Shown: positions 1 through 5,588 of the stretch, piece after piece
Position numbering within the stretch: the stretch's first letter is position 1
Layout of the letters: each line of letters begins with the position of its first letter
DNA from: an uncultured Veillonella sp.
GTDB lineage: Bacteria > Bacillota > Negativicutes > Veillonellales > Veillonellaceae
Direction: 5' to 3'
Length of the DNA: 5,915 bases
NCBI GenBank assembly: GCA_959608595.1
Contig: CAUHTB010000053.1
Span: 1-5,915 of the forward strand
Notes under the pieces: generated by a model
Database searches by the model: none
The model's input: only the letters and a program-made list of their open reading frames with translations
What the model was told of the DNA's origin: nothing
Translations under genes and position numbers: made by a program

Positions 1-62
1 CAGCTATCAGCTATCAGCTATCAGCTATCAGCTATCAGCTATCAGCTATCAGCTATCAGCTA
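1..62. repeat. 7-bp tandem repeat (CAGCTAT), 8.9 perfect copies, continues past left edge
   Basis: Eight complete copies of CAGCTAT and a six-base partial copy occur without a mismatch, starting at the first base, so the array probably extends to the left. Seven is coprime to three, so all three rightward frames read the same cyclic peptide (Q-L-S-A-I-S-Y) with no stop. The leftward frames all meet TGA. Immediately after the array, rightward frame 1 has TAA TAA TAG (61-69). The array lies 53 bases beyond the selD stop codon, and I see no convincing selD terminator between them. It could be a noncoding microsatellite or the 3' end of a rightward gene; the window does not decide this. Confidence 0.95.
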
Positions 63-115
63 ATAATAGTTTAATTAAATATCTATGCCAATAGTAAATC
101 CCTGTTTTTATAATT

Positions 116-1147
116 TTATTCTGTAACGCGTACTGCTAATCCAGAGAAGCTTTCAACAGTCCCTACTATAGCCGCGCAGTCGATACCAGCCTTATGTAAG
201 GCGTCAACTAATTGAGCCCCTTCGCTAGCAGGAACAGAGAACAGCAAACCACCCGAGGTTTGGGGATCAAAGAGAATATCCGTCCATACAGGGTCCAAAG
301 CCTGATCTACTTGAACGTCTGTTATAGCCTTTCGATTACCATAGGATGCGGCTGGTACTAATCCCATTTGAGCCGCTTCGATGACATCATCAAAGAGAGG
401 AATGTCGTAAGCCTTAATGTGTATTGTCACATCAGAGGCACTAGCCATTTCTACAGAGTGCCCCATAAGGCTAAAACCAGTCACATCAGTACAAGCATGC
501 ACAGTGAAGTTGTGAGCTACCTCTGCACCGACTCTATTTAAAGTACTCATACTAGTGATAGCTTGCTCTGTACCTACAGGGAATAAATCTGCTTTCAACG
601 CATTGTTCATGATACCTGTTCCAATACGTTTTGTTAGTACCAACATATCCCCTACTTGGGCCCCTTTGTTTTTCCAAATACAATTGGGATTGACTTGCCC
701 AGTCACAGACATACCAAAGATAGGTTCTTTATTTTCTATGCTATGGCCACCTACGATAGCCGCACCAGATTCGGCTACGATTGAGCCCGCACCGTTCAAC
801 ACGTCTGTTAAGATTCCTTGCTCCACAAGAGGTACTGGGAAACCTACGATGTTCATGGCAGTCAATGGAGTTCCACCCATAGCATACACATCGCTTAATG
901 CATTGGCAGCGGCAATCTTACCAAACAAAACAGGATCATTAACCATAGGTGTAAAAAAGTCTAATGTTTGAACCAATGCCAATGTATCAGAAATTTTATA
1001 TACACCTGCATCATCAGAACCGGTCATATCGGCTAAGACTTGATTATTTGTAACAGGTGTCACTGCTTTCAAAACACGATTTAATATATGAGGACCAATC
1101 TTACACGCACAGCCCCCATTTGTCACATAGTCGGTAAGTCGTACCAT
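116..1147 (-). CDS. selD: Selenide, water dikinase (selenophosphate synthetase), Cys form
   Basis: SelD converts selenide, ATP and water to selenophosphate, AMP and phosphate in the cytosol. Selenophosphate is the selenium donor for selenocysteine and selenouridine. The 343-residue product has the usual family length. The glycine-rich N-terminus carries GGCACK (residues 11-16), with Cys13 and Lys16 matching the catalytic Cys17 and Lys20 of E. coli SelD. Metal/ATP-binding acidic residues are at Asp45-Asp46, Asp63 (TLDFF), Asp86 (ALSDVYAMGG) and Asp221 (ACTDVTGFSLMGH). GGHSIE (133-138) and DPQTSGGLL (294-302) are further family signatures. The catalytic position is cysteine, not selenocysteine. 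The ATG at 1147 follows AAGGAGG with four bases between GGAGG and ATG. That site overlaps the stop codon of the upstream DUF951 gene, which suggests translational coupling. No selenoprotein or selA/selB is visible in the window, so the selenium end-use is unknown. Confidence 0.97.
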   Translation of the reverse strand: MVRLTDYVTNGGCACKIGPHILNRVLKAVTPVTNNQVLADMTGSDDAGVYKISDTLALVQTLDFFTPMVNDPVLFGKIAAANALSDVYAMGGTPLTAMNIVGFPVPLVEQGILTDVLNGAGSIVAESGAAIVGGHSIENKEPIFGMSVTGQVNPNCIWKNKGAQVGDMLVLTKRIGTGIMNNALKADLFPVGTEQAITSMSTLNRVGAEVAHNFTVHACTDVTGFSLMGHSVEMASASDVTIHIKAYDIPLFDDVIEAAQMGLVPAASYGNRKAITDVQVDQALDPVWTDILFDPQTSGGLLFSVPASEGAQLVDALHKAGIDCAAIVGTVESFSGLAVRVTE

Positions 1148-1156
1148 AGGACCTCC

Positions 1157-1360
1157 TTACTCATTCTCTGGCAATCGAGAAACGATTTTCTTAACTGCCT
1201 TTTCAAATTTCGGGCGCGGCATCAGCAGCTGATGACCACAGCCGCTACATACGATGAGAAAATCCGTGCCAATACGTTTCACTTCCCACTCGTCACTACC
1301 GCAAGGATGTGATTTTTTCATCTTCACCACATCGCCTACATAATATCTAACAAATGCCAT
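1157..1360 (-). CDS. DUF951 family small zinc-ribbon-like protein
   Basis: This 67-residue protein matches the DUF951 pattern of Firmicutes: an N-terminal YYVGDVVKMKK stretch (6-16), then HPCGSDEWEV (18-27), a cysteine pair C38-S-G-C41-G-H43 and a basic tail. His18, Cys20, Cys38, Cys41 and His43 are candidate metal ligands, so a small zinc-binding fold is plausible, but no biochemical function is established for the family as far as I know. The length is typical. The ATG at 1360 is preceded by AAAAAGGAGG with four intervening bases. The gene is first in a two-gene leftward unit: its TAA (1157-1159) is nine bases from the selD start and overlaps the selD ribosome-binding site. Co-transcription with selD is likely. 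A functional link to selenium is only inferred from adjacency. Confidence 0.9.
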   Translation of the reverse strand: MAFVRYYVGDVVKMKKSHPCGSDEWEVKRIGTDFLIVCSGCGHQLLMPRPKFEKAVKKIVSRLPENE

Positions 1361-1397
1361 AGCGCCTCCTTTTTCAATGTTCAGTATTTATATACTT

Positions 1398-1426
1398 ATT
1401 ATACAAAAAATACAAAGTTCTATAAA
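1398..1426 (-). promoter_or_regulatory. Predicted sigma-A promoter for DUF951-selD
   Basis: On the minus strand a perfect -10 TATAAT (1398-1403) lies 17 bases from a -35-like TTTATA (1421-1426, 4 of 6 consensus). Transcription would start near 1391 and leave a leader of about 30 bases before the DUF951 ATG, with the ribosome-binding site inside it. The surroundings are very AT-rich, so the -10 is the firmer half of the call. Confidence 0.6.
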
Positions 1427-1441
1427 CATATCATAATTCTA

Positions 1442-1469
1442 TAGTTTATATAGTAGTTTATATAGTAGT
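1442..1469. repeat. 12-bp tandem repeat TAGTTTATATAG, two copies plus partial third
   Basis: Two perfect adjacent copies (1442-1453 and 1454-1465) are followed by TAGT of a third, then degenerate TAGTT-type words up to about 1500. The tract sits just upstream of the DUF951-selD promoter. It may be an UP-like or curved AT-rich element, or simply a slippage product. The remaining DNA from about 1470 to 1630 holds no ORF of note and no RNA gene that I can recognise. Confidence 0.7.
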
Positions 1470-1633
1470 TTTTGTAGTTATTTTATAGGTAGTTATTAGT
1501 ACATTTAACGAAAAGATTATTAATTACTAATCAATAATGATTTTTCATTTAGTTATCATTCTCAATATCAAAATGGGTTTATTTTATAAATCCTATACTA
1601 TTCAACCTTTAAGAAACCGCATTTTTACTACAT

Positions 1634-1648
1634 TGATAATATTTATCA
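1634..1648. promoter_or_regulatory. Fur-family operator-like palindrome
   Basis: TGATAATATTTATCA matches the 7-1-7 Fur box TGATAATnATTATCA at 13 of 14 specified positions. It matches the PerR box TTATAATnATTATAA at only 11 of 14. It ends 36 bases upstream of the rubrerythrin -35 hexamer. That is farther upstream than a simple roadblock repressor site, so it may serve activation, cooperative binding, or the DUF951-selD side. The background is AT-rich, but the near-perfect symmetry makes chance less likely. Which Fur-family protein binds it cannot be told from sequence. Confidence 0.55.
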
Positions 1649-1684
1649 TTTAGAAAATTTTCGAAATAAATTTTACAAAAAGAC

Positions 1685-1712
1685 TTGCATTTCTCATTTA
1701 GTATGTTACAAT
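1685..1712 (+). promoter_or_regulatory. Predicted rubrerythrin promoter with extended -10
   Basis: TTGCAT (1685-1690) and TACAAT (1707-1712) are separated by 16 bases. The -10 is preceded by TGT (1704-1706), giving an extended -10. The expected start is near 1719, which gives a leader of about 270 bases before the rubrerythrin ATG. That length is explained by the hairpin array beginning at 1732. Confidence 0.65.
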
Positions 1713-1717
1713 ATAGT

Positions 1718-1732
1718 CAACAATGATTATTC
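1718..1732. promoter_or_regulatory. Weak PerR/Fur-like half-conserved box over the predicted start site
   Basis: The segment centred on G1725 reads AAT-G-ATTATT in its core and matches the PerR box TTATAATnATTATAA at 9 of 14 positions, with the right half better than the left. Its location over the predicted +1 is where a repressor would act, and rubrerythrin is a known PerR target in several anaerobes. On sequence alone the match is modest, so this is a candidate only. Confidence 0.3.
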
Positions 1733-1974
1733 GTTAAGTATACGGATAACACATTGTATATAAAACTGTTAAGACGGCAAGTGCCGAAAAAACACAAACA
1801 AGTAAGTACTATTTTAAGAGTTAGACAAGTGTCTATTTGATCTAAGAATAAGTTTTCTTACCAAGGCGAAGTCGCCCTCGAAATTGTAGAATAAGTATTC
1901 TATTATTTGAATTCACAACCAAGTGGTTATGAATATATAAGTTAAGTAACAAATTTTGAAATTATCGTAAGTAC
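1732..1974 (+). ncRNA. 5' UTR array of about ten AAGU-loop hairpins (unrecognised RNA element)
   Basis: Ten AAGT tetranucleotides are flanked by complementary arms. (1) 1732-1744 CGTT/ATACG with one bulge. (2) 1775-1786 CGGC/GCCG. (3) 1801-1810 AGT/ACT. (4) 1822-1835 TAGAC/GTCTA. (5) 1843-1860 TAAGAA/TTCTTA around T-AAGT-T. (6) 1865-1876 GGCG/CGCC. (7) 1887-1902 TAGAAT/ATTCTA. (8) 1917-1928 AACC/GGTT. (9) 1941-1950 GTT/AAC. (10) 1967-1974 GT/AC, the weakest. Loop starts are 1736, 1779, 1804, 1827, 1850, 1869, 1893, 1921, 1944 and 1969, so apart from the first gap of 43 the spacing is 19-28. Stem sequences differ while the loop stays fixed, which argues for RNA structure rather than a repeated DNA word. 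The array starts about 13 bases after the predicted transcription start and its last member touches the ribosome-binding site. Binding partner and function are unknown. Confidence 0.8.
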
Positions 1975-1988
1975 AAAGGAGTATTAAA

Positions 1989-2534
1989 ATGGCAGAATTA
2001 AAAGGTTCTAACACTGAAAAAAATCTTCAAGCAGCATTTGCTGGCGAATCCCAAGCATTCCAAAAATATACATTCTACGCTAGTGCAGCTCGTAAAGCTG
2101 GCATGAACGAAATCGCTGATTATTTCGAAGAAACAGCTCACAACGAATCTGCACATGCTAAATTGTGGTTCAAAGCTCTTCATGGTGGCGACGTTTCCGC
2201 TGACATCGAAGCTAATCTTCGCGACGCAGCAGCTGGCGAAAACTACGAACACACTACAATGTACAAAGATTTCGCTGACGAAGCAGAAAAAGAAGGCTTT
2301 GCTAAAATCGCTTTCCAAATGCGCGAAGTTGGTAAAATCGAAGCTCGTCATGAAGCTCGTTACCTTGCATTAGCAGCTCAAGTATCCGGTAACAAAGTAT
2401 TCCACAATGACGAACCAGTAGCTTGGATCTGCGCTAACTGTGGCTATATACACGTTGGTGAAGAAGCTCCTAAAGTTTGCCCAGTATGTGCTCACCCACA
2501 AGCTTTCTTCCACCGTTTCGTTGAATCCATCTAA
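1989..2534 (+). CDS. rbr: Rubrerythrin (ferritin-like diiron domain plus rubredoxin-like domain)
   Basis: Rubrerythrin is a cytosolic NADH-peroxidase terminal component that reduces hydrogen peroxide in anaerobes, taking electrons via rubredoxin-type carriers. The 181 residues have the classical order. A ferritin-like four-helix domain (about 1-135) has diiron ligands Glu20, Glu53 and His56 (ExxH), Glu84/Glu87 (GENYEH), and Glu118/His121 (IEARHEARY). It is followed by a C-terminal rubredoxin-like Fe(SCys)4 site with Cys148/Cys151 and Cys164/Cys167. No ligand is missing. The ATG at 1989 has AAAGGAG at 1975-1981, seven bases upstream. The gene is monocistronic, bounded by its own promoter and a strong terminator. 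Both UTRs are filled with AAGU hairpins, and a Fur-like box lies upstream, so layered iron/peroxide and RNA-level control is likely. The smooth, regular codon use suggests high expression. Confidence 0.97.
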   Translation: MAELKGSNTEKNLQAAFAGESQAFQKYTFYASAARKAGMNEIADYFEETAHNESAHAKLWFKALHGGDVSADIEANLRDAAAGENYEHTTMYKDFADEAEKEGFAKIAFQMREVGKIEARHEARYLALAAQVSGNKVFHNDEPVAWICANCGYIHVGEEAPKVCPVCAHPQAFFHRFVESI

Positions 2535-2536
2535 TC

Positions 2537-2628
2537 TGTAAGTACGACACTAACTAAACTAACAACCTGTAAGTACAGATTTAAATTAAACATACCTGTA
2601 AGTACAATATAATCTTACAGTAAGTACT
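2537..2628 (+). ncRNA. 3' UTR array of four AAGU-loop hairpins
   Basis: Four copies of GTAAGTAC (2538-2545, 2569-2576, 2598-2605, 2620-2627) lie between the rubrerythrin stop and its terminator. Each is the centre of a small stem around the loop AAGU: TGT/ACG with one wobble (2537-2546), CTGT/ACAG (2567-2578), TGT/ACA (2597-2606) and AGT/ACT (2619-2628). Loop starts are 31, 29 and 22 bases apart. They share the loop and scale of the 5' UTR array, although here the innermost pairs are always GT/AC. The first begins three bases after the stop codon and the last ends 15 bases before the terminator stem, so the array takes up nearly all of the 3' UTR. Confidence 0.75.
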
Positions 2629-2643
2629 AACAACTTCCTTAAC

Positions 2644-2677
2644 AAAAAGACGATGACTCGTGTCATCGTCTTTTTTT
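2644..2677. terminator. Strong intrinsic terminator, probably bidirectional
   Basis: A perfect 14-bp stem (2644-2657 with 2662-2675, core GACGATGAC/GTCATCGTC) has the loop TCGT and ends in a run of seven T on the plus strand. The stem begins with five A, so the minus-strand transcript also ends in a U-run. It therefore terminates rubrerythrin from the left. It also likely terminates the thiamin operon from the right, whose last stop codon lies about 50 bases away. Confidence 0.95.
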
Positions 2678-2696
2678 GTGTTCTATTCGCTATTAA

Positions 2697-2718
2697 GGTT
2701 GTGTTTTGGTTGTGTTTT
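2697..2718. repeat. 11-bp direct tandem repeat GGTTGTGTTTT, two copies
   Basis: Two perfect adjacent copies (2697-2707, 2708-2718) lie between the shared terminator and the end of thiM/E. No function is apparent; replication slippage is the simplest explanation. Confidence 0.7.
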
Positions 2719-2728
2719 GTAAGAGCAA

Positions 2729-4246
2729 CTATTTAGTACTATCTACTAAATGCTTAAACTGTTGTACCGCCTCATAAGGGTTATCTGTATGAGCAATAGC
2801 AGATATGATGGCAACACCACAGGCTCCTGCTTCCAGTATAGGCTTTGCATTGTCTAAAGTAATTCCCCCAATACCAACACATGGTAAGGTCAAGCCTTCT
2901 GCCTGTAGTTCAGCGACACGCTTCGGTCCACATGGCTCTTGTGCATCAGGTTTACTACTTGTAGCGTACATAGGTCCTACACCTACACAATCAGCGTAGA
3001 TTACATCAGTCTTATGAAGTTCCTCTACGGAATGAATAGAGATGCCAACCACCTTATGGCCCACAAGATCACGAACTGCTTCTAGGCTCATATCCTCTTG
3101 CCCTACGTGAACGCCATCAGCATTAACAGCTACGGCTAAGTCTACATCATCGTTGATAATATACAGCACATTGTACTTAGCACAAATTTGTTTTAACTGT
3201 TCGGCTAACTCTAGTTTCTGTTGCCCCACTAAGGTACCTGCGCCCTTTTCTCTAAATTGGAAACAAGTCACACCGCCTCGACAAGCATCCTCTACGATAG
3301 AGAGTAGACGATGTTCATTTAGTTCCACATCTTGCGTACCACTGATGAAATATACTTGTAATTGATCTGGCACAACTACAGGGCGTATACGATTTTCAGA
3401 TATAAGTACCGCATCATCCAGTGTATATAAACTATCCATAAAGGCTACACTAAAGCTACCAGGTTTTATACCACTTACCTGCACTGCACTTTCACCGGCT
3501 AAACCATAGTAAGCCAATGCATAGGCGAGAAACTCACCGATAGATAGTCTGTTTTTACATGGATAATACGCACTGAAGAAAGCCGCCAATACAGCCCCCA
3601 ATAGACAGCCCGTACCCGTTACAGCCGTCATAATAGAGTGTCCATGTGGCACTGCAAATACTCGAGTTCCATCAGAAATATAGTCCTCTTCACCGGTAGC
3701 TACAACAGGGCAGTTAATAAGGCGCGCTAGACGATATACTATAACAGCACTATCCTCGACCTGTCCTCCGTCTACACCTTTGCCGGTAGTGGAAGTATAT
3801 GCCTCATTATTAGAAATTAAAGCATCATAGATAGCTTTGATTTCACTTTGATTACCTCGCAATAATGATATGGCACCAGTCTTAATCAAGTCTAACACCA
3901 CAGATAGACGATACGCCCCCGCATGACACCCCACTGGATCTAAAACGATAGGAACCTCATGTTTCTTCGCCAGGGCTATGGCTTCTTTGTAGTAACTAAC
4001 CTTGTCTGGCGTAAGAGTACCAATATTGATAAGTAACGCCGATGCATGGACGATGAGGTCTTTCAAATCTTCACTACACTCACTCATCACCGGTGATGCG
4101 CCAATAGCTAATAAACCATTTGCTGTAAAGGTTCTCACCACATCATTGGTAATACAAATAACGAGAGGGTTTCTCTGGCGCAAAATTTCTAATATATTTA
4201 GTTCAGGCCAAATTTGACCATTCATATATGGGTTTTCATAGGTCAT
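2729..4246 (-). CDS. thiM/thiE: Fused hydroxyethylthiazole kinase (ThiM) - thiamin phosphate synthase (ThiE)
   Basis: One 505-residue polypeptide carries two enzymes of thiamin salvage. The N-terminal ThiM domain (about 15-290) phosphorylates hydroxyethylthiazole. It shows PLVICITNDVV (27-37), ANGLLAIGASPVM (42-54), LDPVGCHAGAYR (102-113) and the ribokinase-like VTGTGC loop with Cys214. The C-terminal ThiE domain (about 295-505) is a TIM barrel that condenses thiazole phosphate with HMP-PP. It shows QFREK (330-334), INDDVDLA (364-371), GVHVGQED (378-385), GPMYATSSKP (424-433) and VGIGGIT (457-463). Both domains look complete. I chose the ATG at 4246 because GAGGAG (4255-4260) lies eight bases upstream. 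An in-frame ATG at 4267, inside thiD, would add seven residues but has no good ribosome-binding site. The start is four bases past the thiD stop, so the two are likely coupled. The fusion joins two consecutive pathway steps, which could help channel thiazole phosphate. Confidence 0.95.
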   Translation of the reverse strand: MTYENPYMNGQIWPELNILEILRQRNPLVICITNDVVRTFTANGLLAIGASPVMSECSEDLKDLIVHASALLINIGTLTPDKVSYYKEAIALAKKHEVPIVLDPVGCHAGAYRLSVVLDLIKTGAISLLRGNQSEIKAIYDALISNNEAYTSTTGKGVDGGQVEDSAVIVYRLARLINCPVVATGEEDYISDGTRVFAVPHGHSIMTAVTGTGCLLGAVLAAFFSAYYPCKNRLSIGEFLAYALAYYGLAGESAVQVSGIKPGSFSVAFMDSLYTLDDAVLISENRIRPVVVPDQLQVYFISGTQDVELNEHRLLSIVEDACRGGVTCFQFREKGAGTLVGQQKLELAEQLKQICAKYNVLYIINDDVDLAVAVNADGVHVGQEDMSLEAVRDLVGHKVVGISIHSVEELHKTDVIYADCVGVGPMYATSSKPDAQEPCGPKRVAELQAEGLTLPCVGIGGITLDNAKPILEAGACGVAIISAIAHTDNPYEAVQQFKHLVDSTK

Positions 4247-4250
4247 ATCA

Positions 4251-5093
4251 CTATCTCCTCTCGTCATTTTTCAAGAGCTCATCCATCGTTTCAGGTCCAT
4301 TAGCTAACAATCCATAGGCCATATGATTAACGGGACCACAGCCATTTCCCAGGCCGGGATTATGTTTAATAGCAAGTGCAATATAGTCCTTGGCAATACT
4401 AATGGCATCCATTACATCACGGCCCTTTGAAAGTTCCGCCGTAATCACTGCGGAGAAGGTACAGCCTGTACCATGAGTATGTACAGTATCATATTTAGGG
4501 CTTGTCCAAGTACGGACGCTACCATCTTTAGTGAAAGCATAATCCGTTGCATCTTCGCCGATGTGGCCGCCTTTAATGATAACTACTTGAGGTCCTAAGT
4601 CCTGTAGGATACGATTCGCCGCTGTTGTTATGTCACTTTCACACGTAATAGACATATCCGCTAAGACCTCAGCTTCGCTGCGATTAGGGGTAATAACAGT
4701 TGCAGTAGGAATGAGCTTAGATTTTAAGAAATTCACCGCTTCATCCGATACGAGTCGATCACCGCTAGTAGCAATCATAACGGGATCCATTACATACGGA
4801 ATTGGTTTACTCACATAAGGATAGATAAGGTCCATCATTTCAGGCAACGCAATCATGCCCGTCTTAACGGCTTGTGGTTCAATGTCGGAATACACATCGT
4901 GTAATTGTCGGTCAATACTCTCTAGCGATAGATGTTCTACGTGGTGAACGCCCGTTGTATTTTGAGCCACTACGGACGTAACAACAGCCATGCCGTATAC
5001 GTGACGACTTTGGAAGGATTTCAAATCGGCCATAATACCAGCACCACCGCTAGGATCAGTACCAGCAATTGTCAATGCAGTATGTAGTTTCAT
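4251..5093 (-). CDS. thiD: Hydroxymethylpyrimidine / phosphomethylpyrimidine kinase
   Basis: ThiD phosphorylates HMP and then HMP-P to HMP-PP, the pyrimidine substrate of ThiE. The 280-residue product is close to the family norm. It has the ribokinase-like fold signatures TIAGTDPSGGAGIMADLK (8-25), VKTGMIA (76-82), YVMDPVMIATSGDRL (100-114), VITPNRSEAEVL (133-144), VIIKGGHIG (171-179), and HTHGTGCTFSA (205-215), whose Cys211 marks the anion-hole turn, with GNGCGPVNH near the end. The ATG at 5093 has AAGGAGG just upstream and overlaps the thiW stop by one base (TAATG), a classic coupling arrangement. The last codons contain GAGGAG, which serves as ribosome-binding site for thiM/E. The C-terminal residues after GCGPVNH are a short extension without an obvious motif. 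Confidence 0.97.
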   Translation of the reverse strand: MKLHTALTIAGTDPSGGAGIMADLKSFQSRHVYGMAVVTSVVAQNTTGVHHVEHLSLESIDRQLHDVYSDIEPQAVKTGMIALPEMMDLIYPYVSKPIPYVMDPVMIATSGDRLVSDEAVNFLKSKLIPTATVITPNRSEAEVLADMSITCESDITTAANRILQDLGPQVVIIKGGHIGEDATDYAFTKDGSVRTWTSPKYDTVHTHGTGCTFSAVITAELSKGRDVMDAISIAKDYIALAIKHNPGLGNGCGPVNHMAYGLLANGPETMDELLKNDERR

Positions 5094-5572
5094 TATGCCT
5101 CCTTATGTAATAAATGACGACGAGATAAGATTTGTAATACTATGAAACCAATGCAAGCACCTGCCACAGAGCTCATGGCGAAGGATGTAATCAAGGTTAA
5201 CAATGCCAAAGGTTTACCTAATAGGAAATGGGCTATAGGATAACTCACGAGAGCACCAATAAGGCCTGTGCCAATGATTTCGCCTAGCGCTGCCGCCCAG
5301 ATGACATTATATTTTTTATACAAATATGCAGATAACCAAGCGCCAATCATACTGCCAGGAAAGGCTAAAGGAGAACCTAGTGCCAATATATTCCGTAAAC
5401 AAGATGTACTAAAGGCAGCACCTACTGAAAATCTTGCCCCCACCACAACGGCTAAGATAACATTAATCATATGTTGAAACGGAAAAATGCGAGCCGGCCC
5501 AACAGGAATAGATGTTGTAGATAACACAACACCTAGGGCCACACATATGCTAGCAATAATTAGTTTTTTCAT
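5093..5572 (-). CDS. thiW: ECF transporter S component, ThiW family (thiazole uptake)
   Basis: This 159-residue hydrophobic protein has about five or six membrane segments and the ThiW-type motifs GPARIFPFQHMIN (25-37) and FPGSMIGA (71-78). ThiW is a substrate-binding S subunit of energy-coupling-factor transporters, predicted from THI-box context to bind hydroxyethylthiazole. The shared EcfA/EcfT energising module is not in the window. I place the start at 5572 (MKKLII...) because GGAGG at 5577-5581 lies four bases upstream. A longer in-frame start at 5608 would fall inside the terminator hairpin and lacks a ribosome-binding site. The gene is first in the operon, downstream of a TPP riboswitch and terminator, and its stop overlaps the thiD start. 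Neighbouring ThiM supports thiazole as the substrate. Confidence 0.92.
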   Translation of the reverse strand: MKKLIIASICVALGVVLSTTSIPVGPARIFPFQHMINVILAVVVGARFSVGAAFSTSCLRNILALGSPLAFPGSMIGAWLSAYLYKKYNVIWAAALGEIIGTGLIGALVSYPIAHFLLGKPLALLTLITSFAMSSVAGACIGFIVLQILSRRHLLHKEA

Positions 5573-5588
5573 AATACCTCCAAACATA

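Noticed and set aside
63..115. Terminator for DUF951-selD
   Set aside because: Only a weak four-pair stem (CTAT/ATAG at 83-94) without a proper U-run is present, so I could not support a terminator here.
555..971. Rightward 138-codon ORF opposite selD
   Set aside because: It lies wholly antisense to conserved SelD sequence and shows no family resemblance.
1088..1120. Possible selenocysteine in SelD
   Set aside because: The catalytic position is a cysteine codon and there is no in-frame TGA, so no SECIS element is needed.
1732..1974. CsrA/RsmE binding sites or a known riboswitch in the rubrerythrin leader
   Set aside because: The loops carry AAGU rather than the GGA needed by CsrA, and I recognise no conserved aptamer core in the leader.
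1998..2351. Leftward 117-codon ORF opposite rubrerythrin
   Set aside because: It is antisense to a clearly coding gene, is rich in Cys/Phe/Ser as expected of a shadow frame, and has no ribosome-binding site or recognisable domain.
1802..2627. GTAAGTAC repeats as a CRISPR array or insertion-sequence remnants
   Set aside because: The repeated unit is only eight bases, the spacing varies, the coding sequence intervenes, and most 5' UTR elements share only the loop and not the stem sequence. Paired arms with a constant AAGT loop explain the pattern better.
4247..4267. Upstream ATG (4267) for the ThiM/ThiE fusion
   Set aside because: It would overlap the end of thiD and lacks a ribosome-binding site, while GAGGAG is correctly spaced for the ATG at 4246.
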